From positions 1 through 64,000 of the forward strand of contig NZ_RCHI01000016.1 in assembly GCF_003664585.1 (NCBI RefSeq): a stretch of 64,000 bases of DNA, in the 5' to 3' direction. Positions within the stretch are counted from its first letter, which is position 1. Every line of letters starts with the position of its first letter. This document shows, piece after piece, positions 52,430-62,089 of the stretch. A program made the translations under genes and the position numbers. The stretch is from Paenirhodobacter hankyongi. GTDB lineage: Bacteria > Pseudomonadota > Alphaproteobacteria > Rhodobacterales > Rhodobacteraceae. The notes under the pieces were generated by a model, which was given only the letters and a program-made list of their open reading frames with translations, was not told where the DNA came from and made no database searches.

Positions 52430-53038
52430 ATGGCAACACCCGGCAACAGTCGCGGCACTGTGGTCGATCAGGCGGACATGCGTGAAAGCCTGCTTGAAAC
52501 CGCAGTCGAGATGTTTTCCGAGAAGGGGTTCAGCGGGACCTCCATTCGCGACATCGCGCGCGAACATGGCGTCAGCCTGTCGAACATCTATTACTACTTC
52601 AGCAACAAGGAAGGCCTGTGGCGCGAGATCATGAACCGCTCGGTGCGCAGCCTGCCGGGCCGGTTGCGGGCCGCCATCGCCCAGGCCGACACCCCGCGCG
52701 CCCAGCTTGACGCGCTGATCCGCGAACATCTGCGCGCCGGAGTGGAGCATCAGCGCGAGCTTCTGATGCTGCTGACCGAACAGGGGCAGCTCGGCGAGGA
52801 CAGCTCGCGCGAGACGCTCGAGATCCAGCGCGAGATCCTCGAGATCTACACCGCTGTCCTCGAGGCGCTCTCGGCCGAGGGCGCGCTGCACGAAGGCCAC
52901 ATCCGCGTCGCGGTCTTCAACATCCTCGGCGTCGTCAACTGGCACCTGCGCTGGTACCGCGCCGACGGCCCGCTGCCCGCCGACACGCTGCATCAGGAAA
53001 TCACCAACTTCATCAGCCGCGCCGTCTGCCGCGACTGA
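52430..53038 (+). CDS. TetR-family repressor of the ketone carboxylase locus
   Basis: A 202-residue TetR-type regulator. The N-terminal HTH region (about 18-65) reads LLETAVEMFSEKGFSGTSIR, then DIAREHGVSLSNIYYYFSNK; the rest is the helical ligand domain. GGAGG lies upstream of the ATG. A palindrome CGAACGTTCG overlaps its own promoter. It is followed after 74 bp by the large carboxylase operon and is divergent from the BVMO gene, so it probably represses one or both. The ligand may be a ketone or an acyl-CoA from the pathway. Confidence 0.88.
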   Translation: MATPGNSRGTVVDQADMRESLLETAVEMFSEKGFSGTSIRDIAREHGVSLSNIYYYFSNKEGLWREIMNRSVRSLPGRLRAAIAQADTPRAQLDALIREHLRAGVEHQRELLMLLTEQGQLGEDSSRETLEIQREILEIYTAVLEALSAEGALHEGHIRVAVFNILGVVNWHLRWYRADGPLPADTLHQEITNFISRAVCRD

Positions 53039-53112
53039 GGTCGGCTGAACCGGACCCGTCATCACGGACGATAAAAGAACGGAGCGGCCCTGCCGCGCCG
53101 AAGGGAGGAGAC

Positions 53113-55080
53113 ATGGCTTTTACAATCGACATCGACACCGGCGGCACCTTCACCGACGGTTTCGTTTCCGGGCCGGGCGTGGCACGCGCGGTCAAGACCC
53201 CCACCACCCCGCACGACCTGACCGAGTGCTTCCTGGCCTGCATCACGGCCGGCGCCGGGGCGGTCGGTCTGAGCGTCGAGGCATTCCTCGAACAGACCGA
53301 CGTGGTGCGCTTCGCCTCGACCGTCGGCACCAATGCGCTGATCGAGCGCAACGGCGCGAAGATCGGGCTGATCCTGTCGGAGGGCGGGCGGGCGCTGGCG
53401 CCGCTCGAAGCCGAAGGCAAGCCCGGCATCGTCAGCCCCGACATGGCGATCGAGATCGGCGCCGGGCTCAGCCCCTCGCAGGTGCTCGACCGCGCGCAGG
53501 CGCTGATCGACGCGGGCGCGCAATGCCTGGTCGTGGCGCTCGACGGCAGCGAGACCGACCCGACCCGCGAACGGGCGGTGCGGCAGGTCATCAAGGCGGA
53601 GTATCCGCGCGATTTCCTCGGTTCGATCCCGGTCTTCCTGTCGTCGGACATCACTGTGCGCAGCGGCTATGGCGAGCGGATCAACAGCGCCGTCGTCTCG
53701 GCCTATTCGCACAGCCGTCTGGCGCGGCTGCTCTACAAGGCCGAGCAGGAGCTGCGGGCGCGGCGCTATCGCGGCCCGTTCCTGATCGGCCACAATGACG
53801 GCGCGGTCGCCCGCGTGGCCAAGACCCGCGCCATCAGCACCTACAACTCGGGCCCCGCCGCGGGGCTGGTCGGCGCCCGCGCGATCGGCCGGCTCTATGG
53901 CGAAAGCGACGTGATCTCGGCCGACATGGGGGGCACCTCCTTCGACATCGGGCTGGTGAGCGACGGTCAGCTGAATGTCGCGCTGCGCCCGGGCATCGAG
54001 GGCTATCGCACCAACGTGCCGATGAACGAGGTCGAGGCGCTTGGCGCCGGCGGCGGCTCGATCGCCGCGGTGGTCGACGGGGTGCTTGTCGTCGGGCCGC
54101 GCTCGGCCGGGGCGATGCCGGGGCCGGCGTGCTTCGGGCTGGGCGGCAGCGAGCCGACGGTGACCGATTGCAACCTGGTCCTCGGCCGGATCGATCCCGA
54201 CAACTTCCTCGGCGGTGCGCGCCGGCTGGACGCCGGCAAGGCCCGCGAGGCGGTGCGCCAGCATCTGGCGGAGCCGCTCGGGATCAGCCTCGAGGAGGCG
54301 GCGCTGAGCGTCGTCAACCAGGTTGACAGCAGCGTGGGCGCGGCCATCGCGGCGCTGCGACACACCGCCAAGAGCGACCCGCTGCTCACGGTCTATGGCG
54401 GGGCCGGTCCGCTCCACGCCTGCCGCGTGGCCGAGATGGCGGGGCTGAGCCGGATCGCGATCACCCCCTTCTCGGCGGTGTTCTCGGCCTTTTCCTCCTC
54501 GCTGATGGATGTCGGGCACGGCTACATGTGCGCGGTCGAGGCCGAGGGCGGCACGCCCGGGCTGCGCGAGAAGGTGGCGGGGCTCGTCGCCGGCATGCAG
54601 GCGACCGCGCTGCGCGACATGCGCGGCGAGGGCTTCGACCCCGACAGCCTGTCGTGGCACCTGAACGCGATCCTGCGCCGCAAGGACGGGTCCGAGGCGC
54701 AGGTCTCGGTCGAGGTGGCCGACCCGCTCGCCCCGGCGACCCTTGCCGCCCTGCACGAGGCGATCGCGGCGCGCGTTCCCGATGCGGCGCAATTCGCCAC
54801 CGTCGGCCTTTTCGCCTCGGCCCCGGTGCCGCATTTCAGCTTTGCCGAGCGCACCCTCGGCGCGCCTGCCGCCGATGCGGCGCAGACCGGCCGGCGCGCG
54901 GTGATCTGCGGCCCGGGCCCGGCCGCCGATGTGCCGGTCTTCGACCTCGAGCGGCTCTGCCCCGGCCATGCCCTGACCGGCCCGGCCCTGCTCGAAAGCG
55001 ACAAGACCACGATCTGGGTCGCGCCCGGCTGGCAGGCCCGCATCGACCGTTTCGCCAACCTGCTGCTGACGAAAGGCTGA
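53113..55080 (+). CDS. HyuA-type ATPase subunit 1 of acetophenone/acetone-carboxylase-like complex
   Basis: A 655-residue hydantoinase A/oxoprolinase family protein with the actin-like ATPase start IDIDTGGTFTDGFVSGPG, TVGTNALIERNG, GPAAGLVGARAIG, SADMGGTSFDIGLVSDGQ and GAGGGSIAAVVDG. In acetophenone carboxylase two such subunits (alpha and alpha-prime) carry out the ATP-dependent phosphorylations for carboxylating the ketone to a beta-keto acid. GGAGGAG lies just before the ATG. A second HyuA-type gene follows at 56260. N-methylhydantoinase is the alternative, but the small zinc protein next to it favours a carboxylase. Confidence 0.82.
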   Translation: MAFTIDIDTGGTFTDGFVSGPGVARAVKTPTTPHDLTECFLACITAGAGAVGLSVEAFLEQTDVVRFASTVGTNALIERNGAKIGLILSEGGRALAPLEAEGKPGIVSPDMAIEIGAGLSPSQVLDRAQALIDAGAQCLVVALDGSETDPTRERAVRQVIKAEYPRDFLGSIPVFLSSDITVRSGYGERINSAVVSAYSHSRLARLLYKAEQELRARRYRGPFLIGHNDGAVARVAKTRAISTYNSGPAAGLVGARAIGRLYGESDVISADMGGTSFDIGLVSDGQLNVALRPGIEGYRTNVPMNEVEALGAGGGSIAAVVDGVLVVGPRSAGAMPGPACFGLGGSEPTVTDCNLVLGRIDPDNFLGGARRLDAGKAREAVRQHLAEPLGISLEEAALSVVNQVDSSVGAAIAALRHTAKSDPLLTVYGGAGPLHACRVAEMAGLSRIAITPFSAVFSAFSSSLMDVGHGYMCAVEAEGGTPGLREKVAGLVAGMQATALRDMRGEGFDPDSLSWHLNAILRRKDGSEAQVSVEVADPLAPATLAALHEAIAARVPDAAQFATVGLFASAPVPHFSFAERTLGAPAADAAQTGRRAVICGPGPAADVPVFDLERLCPGHALTGPALLESDKTTIWVAPGWQARIDRFANLLLTKG

Positions 55081-55084
55081 GGAC

Positions 55085-55420
55085 ATGACCCTTCGCATCA
55101 CGGAAAACCTGGCCATCGACCTTGCCACCGAGGAATGGTGCTGCGTCGCCTGCGGCCACCGCCTTGCCCCGGCGCGGGCGAATTACAAGACCGGCTGCCT
55201 CGTCGCCGAGGTGCCGCTGGCCGAGGCGCATCCGCCGCTGGTCCAGGGCGCGGCCTACAGCTTCACCCCCGACCCGGACTTCTGCCGGCTGGTGGAGTTC
55301 TACTGCCCGTCCTGCGCCACGGTGCTGGAAAACGAATACCTGCCGCCGGGCCATCCGCTGACCCATGACATCGAGCTCGACATCGATGCGCTGAAGGCAA
55401 AGCACGGGGGCGCGGCATGA
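55085..55420 (+). CDS. Small zinc-binding subunit (acetone/acetophenone carboxylase gamma type)
   Basis: A 111-residue protein with two CxxC pairs, Cys20/Cys23 (CVAC) and Cys74/Cys77 (CPSC), plus Cys38 and Cys67. This is the pattern of the small gamma subunit of acetone and acetophenone carboxylases, which binds zinc and contacts the HyuA and HyuB parts. It begins 4 nt after the first HyuA gene, and its stop overlaps the next start by four bases. Its presence separates this operon from hydantoin-hydrolysing ones, which lack such a subunit. Confidence 0.82.
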   Translation: MTLRITENLAIDLATEEWCCVACGHRLAPARANYKTGCLVAEVPLAEAHPPLVQGAAYSFTPDPDFCRLVEFYCPSCATVLENEYLPPGHPLTHDIELDIDALKAKHGGAA

Positions 55421-56232
55421 GCGGCCTCGGCGCCATCGAGGCCCTGCGCGGCGGGCTGCACTGGACCGCCCCGATCCTGATGCCCTCGGCCGCCGCCTTC
55501 GGCGCAAGGCTCGAGGCAAGGCCGCTCGCCGATCTCGCCGAACCGCAGGCGCTGGCCGGCGCCGCGGTGGCGGCGGCGCGGTTCCTCGGCGCGGATGCGG
55601 TCTGGGTCAGCGCGGCCCCCGCCGCCGGCCTCACCCTGTCGGCCGCCGCGCATCGCGATGCGGTGACCCGGGCCGCGGCCGCAGCGGGGCGGCTGAAACT
55701 CGCGGTGCTGGCCGAGATCCCCGGCCCGATCGCCCGCGCCCGGGCCCTTGGCGGCGATCTGGACGCGGCGCTGCGCGAGATCAAGCCGGGGCTGATCGAG
55801 GAGTTCGAGGCGCTGTCGCGGCTGCGTCCCGACATCATCGTGCTGCGCGAACCTGCGGCAAGCGGCGAGGAGGCCGCAAACCGCAGCCTGCCACGCCTCT
55901 ATGGCGCGCTGAAACGCCTGGCCGAGCATTTCGACATCCTGAAGGGCATGTGGCCCGCCCTGCCCGAGATGACCGGCCCGGCCCGTCCGGACCTGTCCTT
56001 CGCCCCCGCTCCGGACGCGCCGGAGGCCGGGCCGGTGACGGGCGAGCGGGCGCTGGCCATCGCGCCGGACTGGTCGGACGCGCCAGGCTTCGGCGCCGCC
56101 CTGCAACGTGGCCGCGGCGCCGCGGCCGCAGCCGGCCTGCCGCTGATCGTCAGCGGCTGTGCGGGCCTTGCCCATGACACCGAACCGCAGCTGGCCCGCG
56201 CGGCCATCGCAACCATAACGGAGCGCGCCTGA
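55417..56232 (+). CDS. Unassigned protein in the carboxylase operon, possible fifth subunit
   Basis: A 271-residue alanine-rich protein with no signal peptide or membrane segment. I do not recognise a clear family; the alternation of short hydrophobic strands and helices (AAARFLGADAVWVS, KLAVLAEIPGPIARARALGG, PDIIVLREPAA) would fit a TIM barrel, faintly like uroporphyrinogen-decarboxylase-type proteins. Its position between the gamma and second HyuA genes, with four-base overlap, suggests a role in the complex. Acetophenone carboxylase has a fifth (epsilon) subunit of about 34 kDa needed for activity; this 27-28 kDa protein could be its counterpart. That is inference. Confidence 0.55.
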   Translation: MSGLGAIEALRGGLHWTAPILMPSAAAFGARLEARPLADLAEPQALAGAAVAAARFLGADAVWVSAAPAAGLTLSAAAHRDAVTRAAAAAGRLKLAVLAEIPGPIARARALGGDLDAALREIKPGLIEEFEALSRLRPDIIVLREPAASGEEAANRSLPRLYGALKRLAEHFDILKGMWPALPEMTGPARPDLSFAPAPDAPEAGPVTGERALAIAPDWSDAPGFGAALQRGRGAAAAAGLPLIVSGCAGLAHDTEPQLARAAIATITERA

Positions 56233-56259
56233 GGCGCCGCTTCGATCAGGGAGGAACCC

Positions 56260-58392
56260 ATGACTTACGATGTTGGCATCGACATCGGCGGCACCTTTAC
56301 CGATCTGTGCGCCATCGCCGAAGATGGCACGCTGATCACCGCCAAATCGCCCACCACCCATTACGACCTGTCGGTCGGACTGATCCGCGGCCTGCGCGAG
56401 CTGGGCAAGCGCGCCGGTCTGGCCCAGGACAGCTTCCTCGGCCAGGTCGAGGCGCTGCGCTATTCCACCACGATCGGCACCAACGCGCTGATCGAGCGCA
56501 AGGGGCCGCGCCTCGGGCTGATCACCACCGCGGGCTTCGAGGACACGATCTTCATCGGCCGCTCGCGCAGCTGGGCCGACGGCATGGCCTTCCACGAGAT
56601 CCGCGACATGGCGGTGATCCGCAAGCCCGAGCCGCTGGTCGCCCCCGACATGGTGATGGGCCTGTCCGAGCGGCTCGATTGCAACGGCCGGGTGATCCGC
56701 GCCCTCGACCCCGACGAGCTGCGCGAGAAGCTGCAGACGCTGGTCGACCGCGGCGTGCAGGGGATCGTGGTCAGCCTGCTGTGGTCGTTCATGAACCCCG
56801 CGCATGAGCGCGAGATCCGCCGCATCATCGAGGAGGAATATCCCGAGGAATTCCTCGGCTCGATGCCGGTCACGCTGGCCTCCGAGGTCTCGCCCAAGGC
56901 GGGCGAATACACCCGCACGATGACGGCGCTGGTCAACGCCTACATCCACGGCGTGATGATGCAGGAACTGGGCGATCTGACCCACAACCTGCGCCGGGCG
57001 AACTATCGCCGGCCGCTGATCCTCGTGCACAACACCGGCGGATCGAAGAAGGTCTCGCGCACCCGGGCGGTGCTGACCCACAACGCGGGGCCGGTGGCGG
57101 GGATGTACGGCGCCGCGCTGATCGGCGCGCAGGAGGGCGTGAAGGACATCGTCTTCGCCGACATGGGGGGCACCTCCTTCGACATCGGCGTGCTCGCCGG
57201 GGGGGTGCTGCGGGCGCAGGACTTCATTCCGGTCATCGACCGCTGGCGCACCAATATCCCGGCGATCGAGGTGCGCTCGATCGGCGCGGGCGGCGGTTCG
57301 ATCGCCTGGATCAACCAGGCCATGGGCGGCCAGCTCGAGGTCGGGCCGCAGTCGGCGGGCTCGGTGCCGGGCCCGGCGTGCTACGACCAGGGCGGGCAGG
57401 AACCGACCGTGACCGATGCCGATCTGGTGCTCGGCTATGTCAACCCGGACAACTACCTCGGCGGCGCCATGCTGCTTGATCCCGATGCCGCGCACGAGGC
57501 GATCCGCAGCCGCATCGCCGAGCCGCTGGGGATCTCGGTGCTCGAGGCCGCCTGGCGCATCCGCCGCCTGATCGACGCCCGCATGGGGCAGGAGATGTTC
57601 AACGAGGTCGCGCTCAAGGGCCATAACCCGCGCAGGTTCGCGGTCTATGCCTGCGGCGGCGCAGGGGCGGGCCATGCCTGCGGCTTCGCGCGCCATGTCG
57701 GCGCCACCACGATCATCGTGCCGGCGATGTCCTCGGTCTCGGGGGCCTTCGGCGCCTCGTCGATGGAGATCCGCCAGGTCTGGGAGCAGTCGCGCAGCCT
57801 GCGGCTGTTCGACTTCAGGACCCAGACCTATCTGGCCGATCCCGAAGCGCTGAACGCGGTGATCGCCGATCTGACCGACCGCGCCACCCGCGATCTCAAG
57901 CTCGAGGGGTTCGACGCCGACCGCATCGCCTTCACGCTTGAATTCGACATGCGCTATGGCTCGCAATACCACCTGACGCGGGTGACCTCGCCGACGCTGA
58001 GCTTTGCCGGTGCCGATGACTTCCGTGCCCTGTGCGACCGGTTCGAGGCGCAATATGCCACGGTCTATTCGCCCGAGGCGGCCTTCCCCTCGGGCGGGAT
58101 CGCGATCGAGGCGATCTTCGTCACCGCCGCCATCCGGCAGGAGCCGCGCCGGCTGAACGGCAGCGACGAGACCCCGCATCACCCCGAGCCCGGCGCGATC
58201 CGCCCGGCCTGCTTCGACGCGGCCGAGGGCATGGTCGACACCCCGGTCCACGACTGGACCGCGCTGCGCCCCGGCGCCGAGATCCCCGGTCCCGCGATCA
58301 TCGAGGCGCCCGACACGACCTATGTGATCGAACCGGGCTGGATCTACCGCATGAACCGCCTGCGCAACGGCATCATTACCGCGCAGGGCTGA
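56260..58392 (+). CDS. HyuA-type ATPase subunit 2 of the carboxylase-like complex
   Basis: A 710-residue hydantoinase A family protein: DIGGTFTDLCAIAEDGTLIT at the start, TIGTNALIERKGPRLGLITT, FADMGGTSFDIGVLAGGVL, RSIGAGGGSIAWINQA and the C-terminal PGPAIIEAPDTTYVIEPGW. It is longer than the first HyuA subunit (655) and clearly not a recent copy. Two unlike HyuA proteins in one operon match the alpha/alpha-prime pair of acetophenone carboxylase, whereas acetone carboxylase has one. GGGAGG lies 7 nt before the ATG. Confidence 0.83.
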   Translation: MTYDVGIDIGGTFTDLCAIAEDGTLITAKSPTTHYDLSVGLIRGLRELGKRAGLAQDSFLGQVEALRYSTTIGTNALIERKGPRLGLITTAGFEDTIFIGRSRSWADGMAFHEIRDMAVIRKPEPLVAPDMVMGLSERLDCNGRVIRALDPDELREKLQTLVDRGVQGIVVSLLWSFMNPAHEREIRRIIEEEYPEEFLGSMPVTLASEVSPKAGEYTRTMTALVNAYIHGVMMQELGDLTHNLRRANYRRPLILVHNTGGSKKVSRTRAVLTHNAGPVAGMYGAALIGAQEGVKDIVFADMGGTSFDIGVLAGGVLRAQDFIPVIDRWRTNIPAIEVRSIGAGGGSIAWINQAMGGQLEVGPQSAGSVPGPACYDQGGQEPTVTDADLVLGYVNPDNYLGGAMLLDPDAAHEAIRSRIAEPLGISVLEAAWRIRRLIDARMGQEMFNEVALKGHNPRRFAVYACGGAGAGHACGFARHVGATTIIVPAMSSVSGAFGASSMEIRQVWEQSRSLRLFDFRTQTYLADPEALNAVIADLTDRATRDLKLEGFDADRIAFTLEFDMRYGSQYHLTRVTSPTLSFAGADDFRALCDRFEAQYATVYSPEAAFPSGGIAIEAIFVTAAIRQEPRRLNGSDETPHHPEPGAIRPACFDAAEGMVDTPVHDWTALRPGAEIPGPAIIEAPDTTYVIEPGWIYRMNRLRNGIITAQG

Positions 58393-58449
58393 AACGGCAC
58401 AACAGGGCGGCGGTCCCGCCACGGGACTGCCCGTCCAAGGGAGGACAGA

Positions 58450-60498
58450 ATGAACGCACCGATGACCATCCGCTACAGCCGCGACACCGAGGTCGTGCAA
58501 CGGCTGCGCCCGGAACCGCCCTCCGACCGCGAGGCGCGGGCGATGGAGGGGCTGAACGATCTGGAATACGAGATCTTCACCCACAAGCTGCACATGATCG
58601 CGCTCGAGGGCAAGGAAACCACGATGAAGCTGGGCGCTTCGACCGCGATGCGGTGGGGCGACGTGGCCTTCGGCATCTATACCGCACAGGGCGATCTGGC
58701 GGTCTGTGCCACCGGCATCTATCACCACGCGGTGCTGAGCCAGCTGCCGGTGAAATACCTCGTCAAGCATCTGGCCCATGACCCGACCGTGGGCCTGAAG
58801 GAGGGCGACGCCTTCTTCTACAACGACCCCTTCTATGGCGGCGTGCACAATGCCGACATGGGCCTGTGCATCCCGGTCTTCTCCGGCGGCGAGCTGGTGT
58901 GCTTCATCGGCGCGGCGGTCCACACCGGCGAATGCGGCGGCTCGGAGCCGGGCGGCATGGTGAACGGGGCGAAGTCGCGCTACGACGAGGGGCTGATGTG
59001 CCCGCCGATCAAGATCGGCGAGAACTTCGCGCTGAAGGAGGATCTTCTGGGTCTTCTGGCCACCGCGACCCGCGATCCGCGCACCATGGTGCTCGACATC
59101 AAGGCGCGCCTTGCCGCCGCGCGCATCGCCGAGCGGCGCCTGCACGACTATCTGGCCGAGATCGGCCCGGATTTCCTCGTCGGCGGGCTGCGCCGGATCC
59201 TGAAGCAGACCGGCGAGGCGGCGCGCGCGCGCATCGCCACGCTCAATGACGGCATCTATCGCCAGCCGCGCTTCATGGACACGACCGGGCCGGAATCGGC
59301 GCTGCTGAAGATCAATCTGACGATCGAGAAGAAGGGCGACCGGATCAAGCTGATCCTGAACGGATCCTCGCCGATGCTGCACGACCGGCCGGTGAACACC
59401 TATTTCCAGGGCCTGCTGGGGATGGCGATGGTCTATGTCTGCGGCTGGCTGATGCCCGACCTGCCCGCCAACAACGGCCTGCTCGAGGCGGTGGACTGGG
59501 AGTTCCCGGAAAACAGCTTCATCAATCCCAACGGCGACGTGCCGGTGTCCTATGCCCCCGCGACGATGGTGGCCTTCAGCCAGGGCATGTTCATGGCCGG
59601 GGCGAAGCTCGCCTATGCCACCGATCCCTCGCGCGCGGCCGGGGCCTGGTACACCGGCTTTGCGGTGACGGTCTTCGGCGGCTTCAACCAGTGGGGCGAG
59701 CCGATGGCCGACATCACCCCCGAGATCAACGCCACCGGTGCGGGCGGCCGCCCGGGCATGGATGGCGTCGATGTCGCCGGCGCCTTCTTCGCCACGATGA
59801 GCGATTGCGGCGATGTCGAAACCACCGAGGCCGAGCGCCCCTTCCTCTATACCTTCCGGAATTTCTTCGACAATTCCTATGGTCACGGGAAATACCGCGG
59901 CGGTTCCGGCGTCGGCATGGGGATCAAGGTGCACGGCGTGCCGATGGTGGCGCTCGGCTCGATGGGGTTCGGCTCGCATTTCCCGGCCACGCTCGGCATC
60001 TTCGGCGGGCGGGCGGCGCCGCCGGCCTTCGTGCAGACGGTGCGCGGATCGAACCTCGAGGCGCTGATGGCGGAAGGCGCCCCCCTGCCCCGCACCATGG
60101 CCGAGCTTTACGCCGGCACCCCCGAGGAAGGGCAGCGCGACTACCTCAACCTTGCCCATGCGCCGGCGCTGTTCCAGGGCGGCGACACCTTCTATGTGCC
60201 GATCTCGGGCGGGGCGGGCTATGGCGACGTGCTGCAGCGCGACCCCGAGGCGGTGGCGCGCGACGTGGCGATGGGGCGCTGTGCCGCCTCCGCGGCGCGG
60301 GACATCTACGCCGTCGCGATCAATCCCCGCACCGGACTGGCCGATCCGGCCGAGACCGACGCCCTGCGCGCGACCCGGCGCAAGGCCCGGCTCGCCCGCG
60401 CCAAACCCTATGACGCCTTCGTCGCCGAATGGGCGCAGCAATCGCCGCCCGAAGCGGTGCTGCGCTACTACGGCCCCTGGCAGGACGCGGCCGCCTGA
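58450..60498 (+). CDS. HyuB-type catalytic subunit of the carboxylase-like complex
   Basis: A 682-residue hydantoinase B family protein. Features are LEYEIFTHKLHMIALEGKET, the metal-site region DAFFYNDPFYGGVHNADMGL and the following VHTGECGG, SPMLHDRPVNTY, and the late YGHGKYRGGSGVGMGIK. In the carboxylases this beta subunit joins the activated carboxyl group to the ketone enolate. GGGAGG lies 6 nt before the ATG. It is 57 nt after the second HyuA gene and 25 nt before a CoA ligase gene. Confidence 0.85.
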   Translation: MNAPMTIRYSRDTEVVQRLRPEPPSDREARAMEGLNDLEYEIFTHKLHMIALEGKETTMKLGASTAMRWGDVAFGIYTAQGDLAVCATGIYHHAVLSQLPVKYLVKHLAHDPTVGLKEGDAFFYNDPFYGGVHNADMGLCIPVFSGGELVCFIGAAVHTGECGGSEPGGMVNGAKSRYDEGLMCPPIKIGENFALKEDLLGLLATATRDPRTMVLDIKARLAAARIAERRLHDYLAEIGPDFLVGGLRRILKQTGEAARARIATLNDGIYRQPRFMDTTGPESALLKINLTIEKKGDRIKLILNGSSPMLHDRPVNTYFQGLLGMAMVYVCGWLMPDLPANNGLLEAVDWEFPENSFINPNGDVPVSYAPATMVAFSQGMFMAGAKLAYATDPSRAAGAWYTGFAVTVFGGFNQWGEPMADITPEINATGAGGRPGMDGVDVAGAFFATMSDCGDVETTEAERPFLYTFRNFFDNSYGHGKYRGGSGVGMGIKVHGVPMVALGSMGFGSHFPATLGIFGGRAAPPAFVQTVRGSNLEALMAEGAPLPRTMAELYAGTPEEGQRDYLNLAHAPALFQGGDTFYVPISGGAGYGDVLQRDPEAVARDVAMGRCAASAARDIYAVAINPRTGLADPAETDALRATRRKARLARAKPYDAFVAEWAQQSPPEAVLRYYGPWQDAAA

Positions 60499-60523
60499 GC
60501 GGGCGGGGAAAGGAAGACACGCG

Positions 60524-62089
60524 ATGACGACCCCGACCACCATCCACGGCCTGCTGTCCCGGCAGGCCGCCCGATACGGGCAACGCCGGTTCCTGACCTT
60601 CGGCGAGACCGAGCTCAGCTTTGCCGGGATGGAGGCCCTCTCCTGCCGGGCGGCGGCGGGCCTTGCCGGCCTCGGCGTCGGCAAGGGCGACGCCGTCGCC
60701 CTGATGCTCGACAATTGCGTCGAATACCTGGCGCTGTGGTTCGGCCTGTCGCGTCTCGGCGCGGTGGAAGTGCCGCTGAACACGGCCCACCGCGGCGCGG
60801 TTCTCGCGCATATGCTGCGGCTGTCGAAGGCCCGGGTCGTCATCCTCGACCCCGGCTACCTGCCGGCGCTCGACGCGGTGCGGGGGGAAATCCCCTGGCC
60901 GCTGACGGTGGTGACGCGCGGTGCGGCGCCTGCGGGATGCCTGCCGCTCGAGCGGCTGATGGCAAGCGAGACGCCCCCGCCCGAGGTGACGGTCTCGGCC
61001 GGCGATCCCTATGCGATCATGTTCACCTCGGGCACCACCGGGCTGTCGAAGGGCGCGCTGATGCCGCAAGGCTATGCGATCGCCGCCGCAAGCCAGGTCT
61101 GCGCCGCCACCGGCTATGGCGAGGACGACTGCCTCTACAACGCCCTGCCGCTGTTTCACGGCAATGCGCAGATCCTGTCGGCCCTGCCCGCTCTGATGGC
61201 CGGCGCGCGCACCGTGCTGGTGCCGAAATTCTCCGCCAGCCGCTTCTGGGAGGATCTGCGCAGCCAGGGCTGCACCGCCTTCAACTACATCGGCACCATC
61301 CTCTCGGTGCTGATGAAGGCCCCCGAAAGCCCCGCGGACCGCGCCCACAGCCTGCGGGTGATGATGGGCGCCGGCGCCGGCAAGGGCCTGTTCGAGGCCT
61401 TCGAGGCGCGCTTCGGCGTCACCCTGATCGAGGGCTATGGCATGAGCGAGATCGGCGTGCCGATCATGGCCGATCCCGCCCGCGCCCGTCCCGGCTCCTG
61501 CGGCCGGCAGACCCCGCATTACGAGCTGATGCTGATCGACGCGGCGGGCGAACCGATCACCACCCCCGACACCCCCGGCCAGCTCCTGGTGCGGCCGAAG
61601 GCGCCGCATGGCATGATGATCGAATATGTCGGCATGCCGGAAAAGACCGTCGAGGCCTTCCGCGACCTGTGGTTCCACACCGGCGATCTGTTGCAGGTGG
61701 ATGCCGAGGGCTTCTGGTATTTCCTCGACCGCGACAAGGATGCCCTGCGCCGGCGCGGCGAGAACATCTCGTCCTTCGAAGTTGAAAGGATCCTGAACGC
61801 CGAGGCGAGCGTGCGCGAATGCGCGGTGATCCCGGTGCCCTCCGAGCTGGGCGAGGACGAGGTGATGGCCTGCGTCGTGGCGGCCGAGGGCGCGCCGCGC
61901 GACCCGGCCGCACTGCGCGCCGCCTGTGCGGGCAAGATGGCCGAGTTCATGCTGCCGCGCTTCATCCGCTATGTGCCGGATCTGCCCAAGACCGCCACCG
62001 CCCGGGTCGAGAAGCACCGGCTGAAGGCCGAGGGCGTCACCCCCGACACCTGGGATTACGAGGCGGGCGGGAAGGCGGCGCGGGCATGA
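60524..62089 (+). CDS. Acyl-CoA ligase (AMP-forming), probable beta-keto acid activator
   Basis: A 521-residue adenylate-forming ligase. Motifs: AMP-binding loop MFTSGTTGLSKGAL, YGMSEIG, TGDLLQVDAEGFWYFLDRDKD and RGENISSFEVERILN, overall like crotonobetaine/long-chain ligases. I chose ATG 60524 because AGGAAG lies 7 nt upstream; the frame extends further up without homology. Right after a ketone-carboxylase operon, the expected substrate is the beta-keto acid product, as benzoylacetate is in acetophenone breakdown. Its stop overlaps the next start (ATGA). Substrate not proven. Confidence 0.87.
   Translation: MTTPTTIHGLLSRQAARYGQRRFLTFGETELSFAGMEALSCRAAAGLAGLGVGKGDAVALMLDNCVEYLALWFGLSRLGAVEVPLNTAHRGAVLAHMLRLSKARVVILDPGYLPALDAVRGEIPWPLTVVTRGAAPAGCLPLERLMASETPPPEVTVSAGDPYAIMFTSGTTGLSKGALMPQGYAIAAASQVCAATGYGEDDCLYNALPLFHGNAQILSALPALMAGARTVLVPKFSASRFWEDLRSQGCTAFNYIGTILSVLMKAPESPADRAHSLRVMMGAGAGKGLFEAFEARFGVTLIEGYGMSEIGVPIMADPARARPGSCGRQTPHYELMLIDAAGEPITTPDTPGQLLVRPKAPHGMMIEYVGMPEKTVEAFRDLWFHTGDLLQVDAEGFWYFLDRDKDALRRRGENISSFEVERILNAEASVRECAVIPVPSELGEDEVMACVVAAEGAPRDPAALRAACAGKMAEFMLPRFIRYVPDLPKTATARVEKHRLKAEGVTPDTWDYEAGGKAARA

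Noticed and set aside
53113-60498. Calling the HyuA/HyuB genes an N-methylhydantoinase or 5-oxoprolinase
   Set aside because: Two HyuA proteins plus a small CxxC protein and following CoA ligase and thiolase fit a ketone carboxylase better; the call stays provisional.
55300-60843. A very long minus-strand open frame (1847 codons) opposite the carboxylase genes
   Set aside because: It is antisense to five genes with clear domains and is rich in Arg, His, Gly and Pro as expected of a GC-driven shadow.
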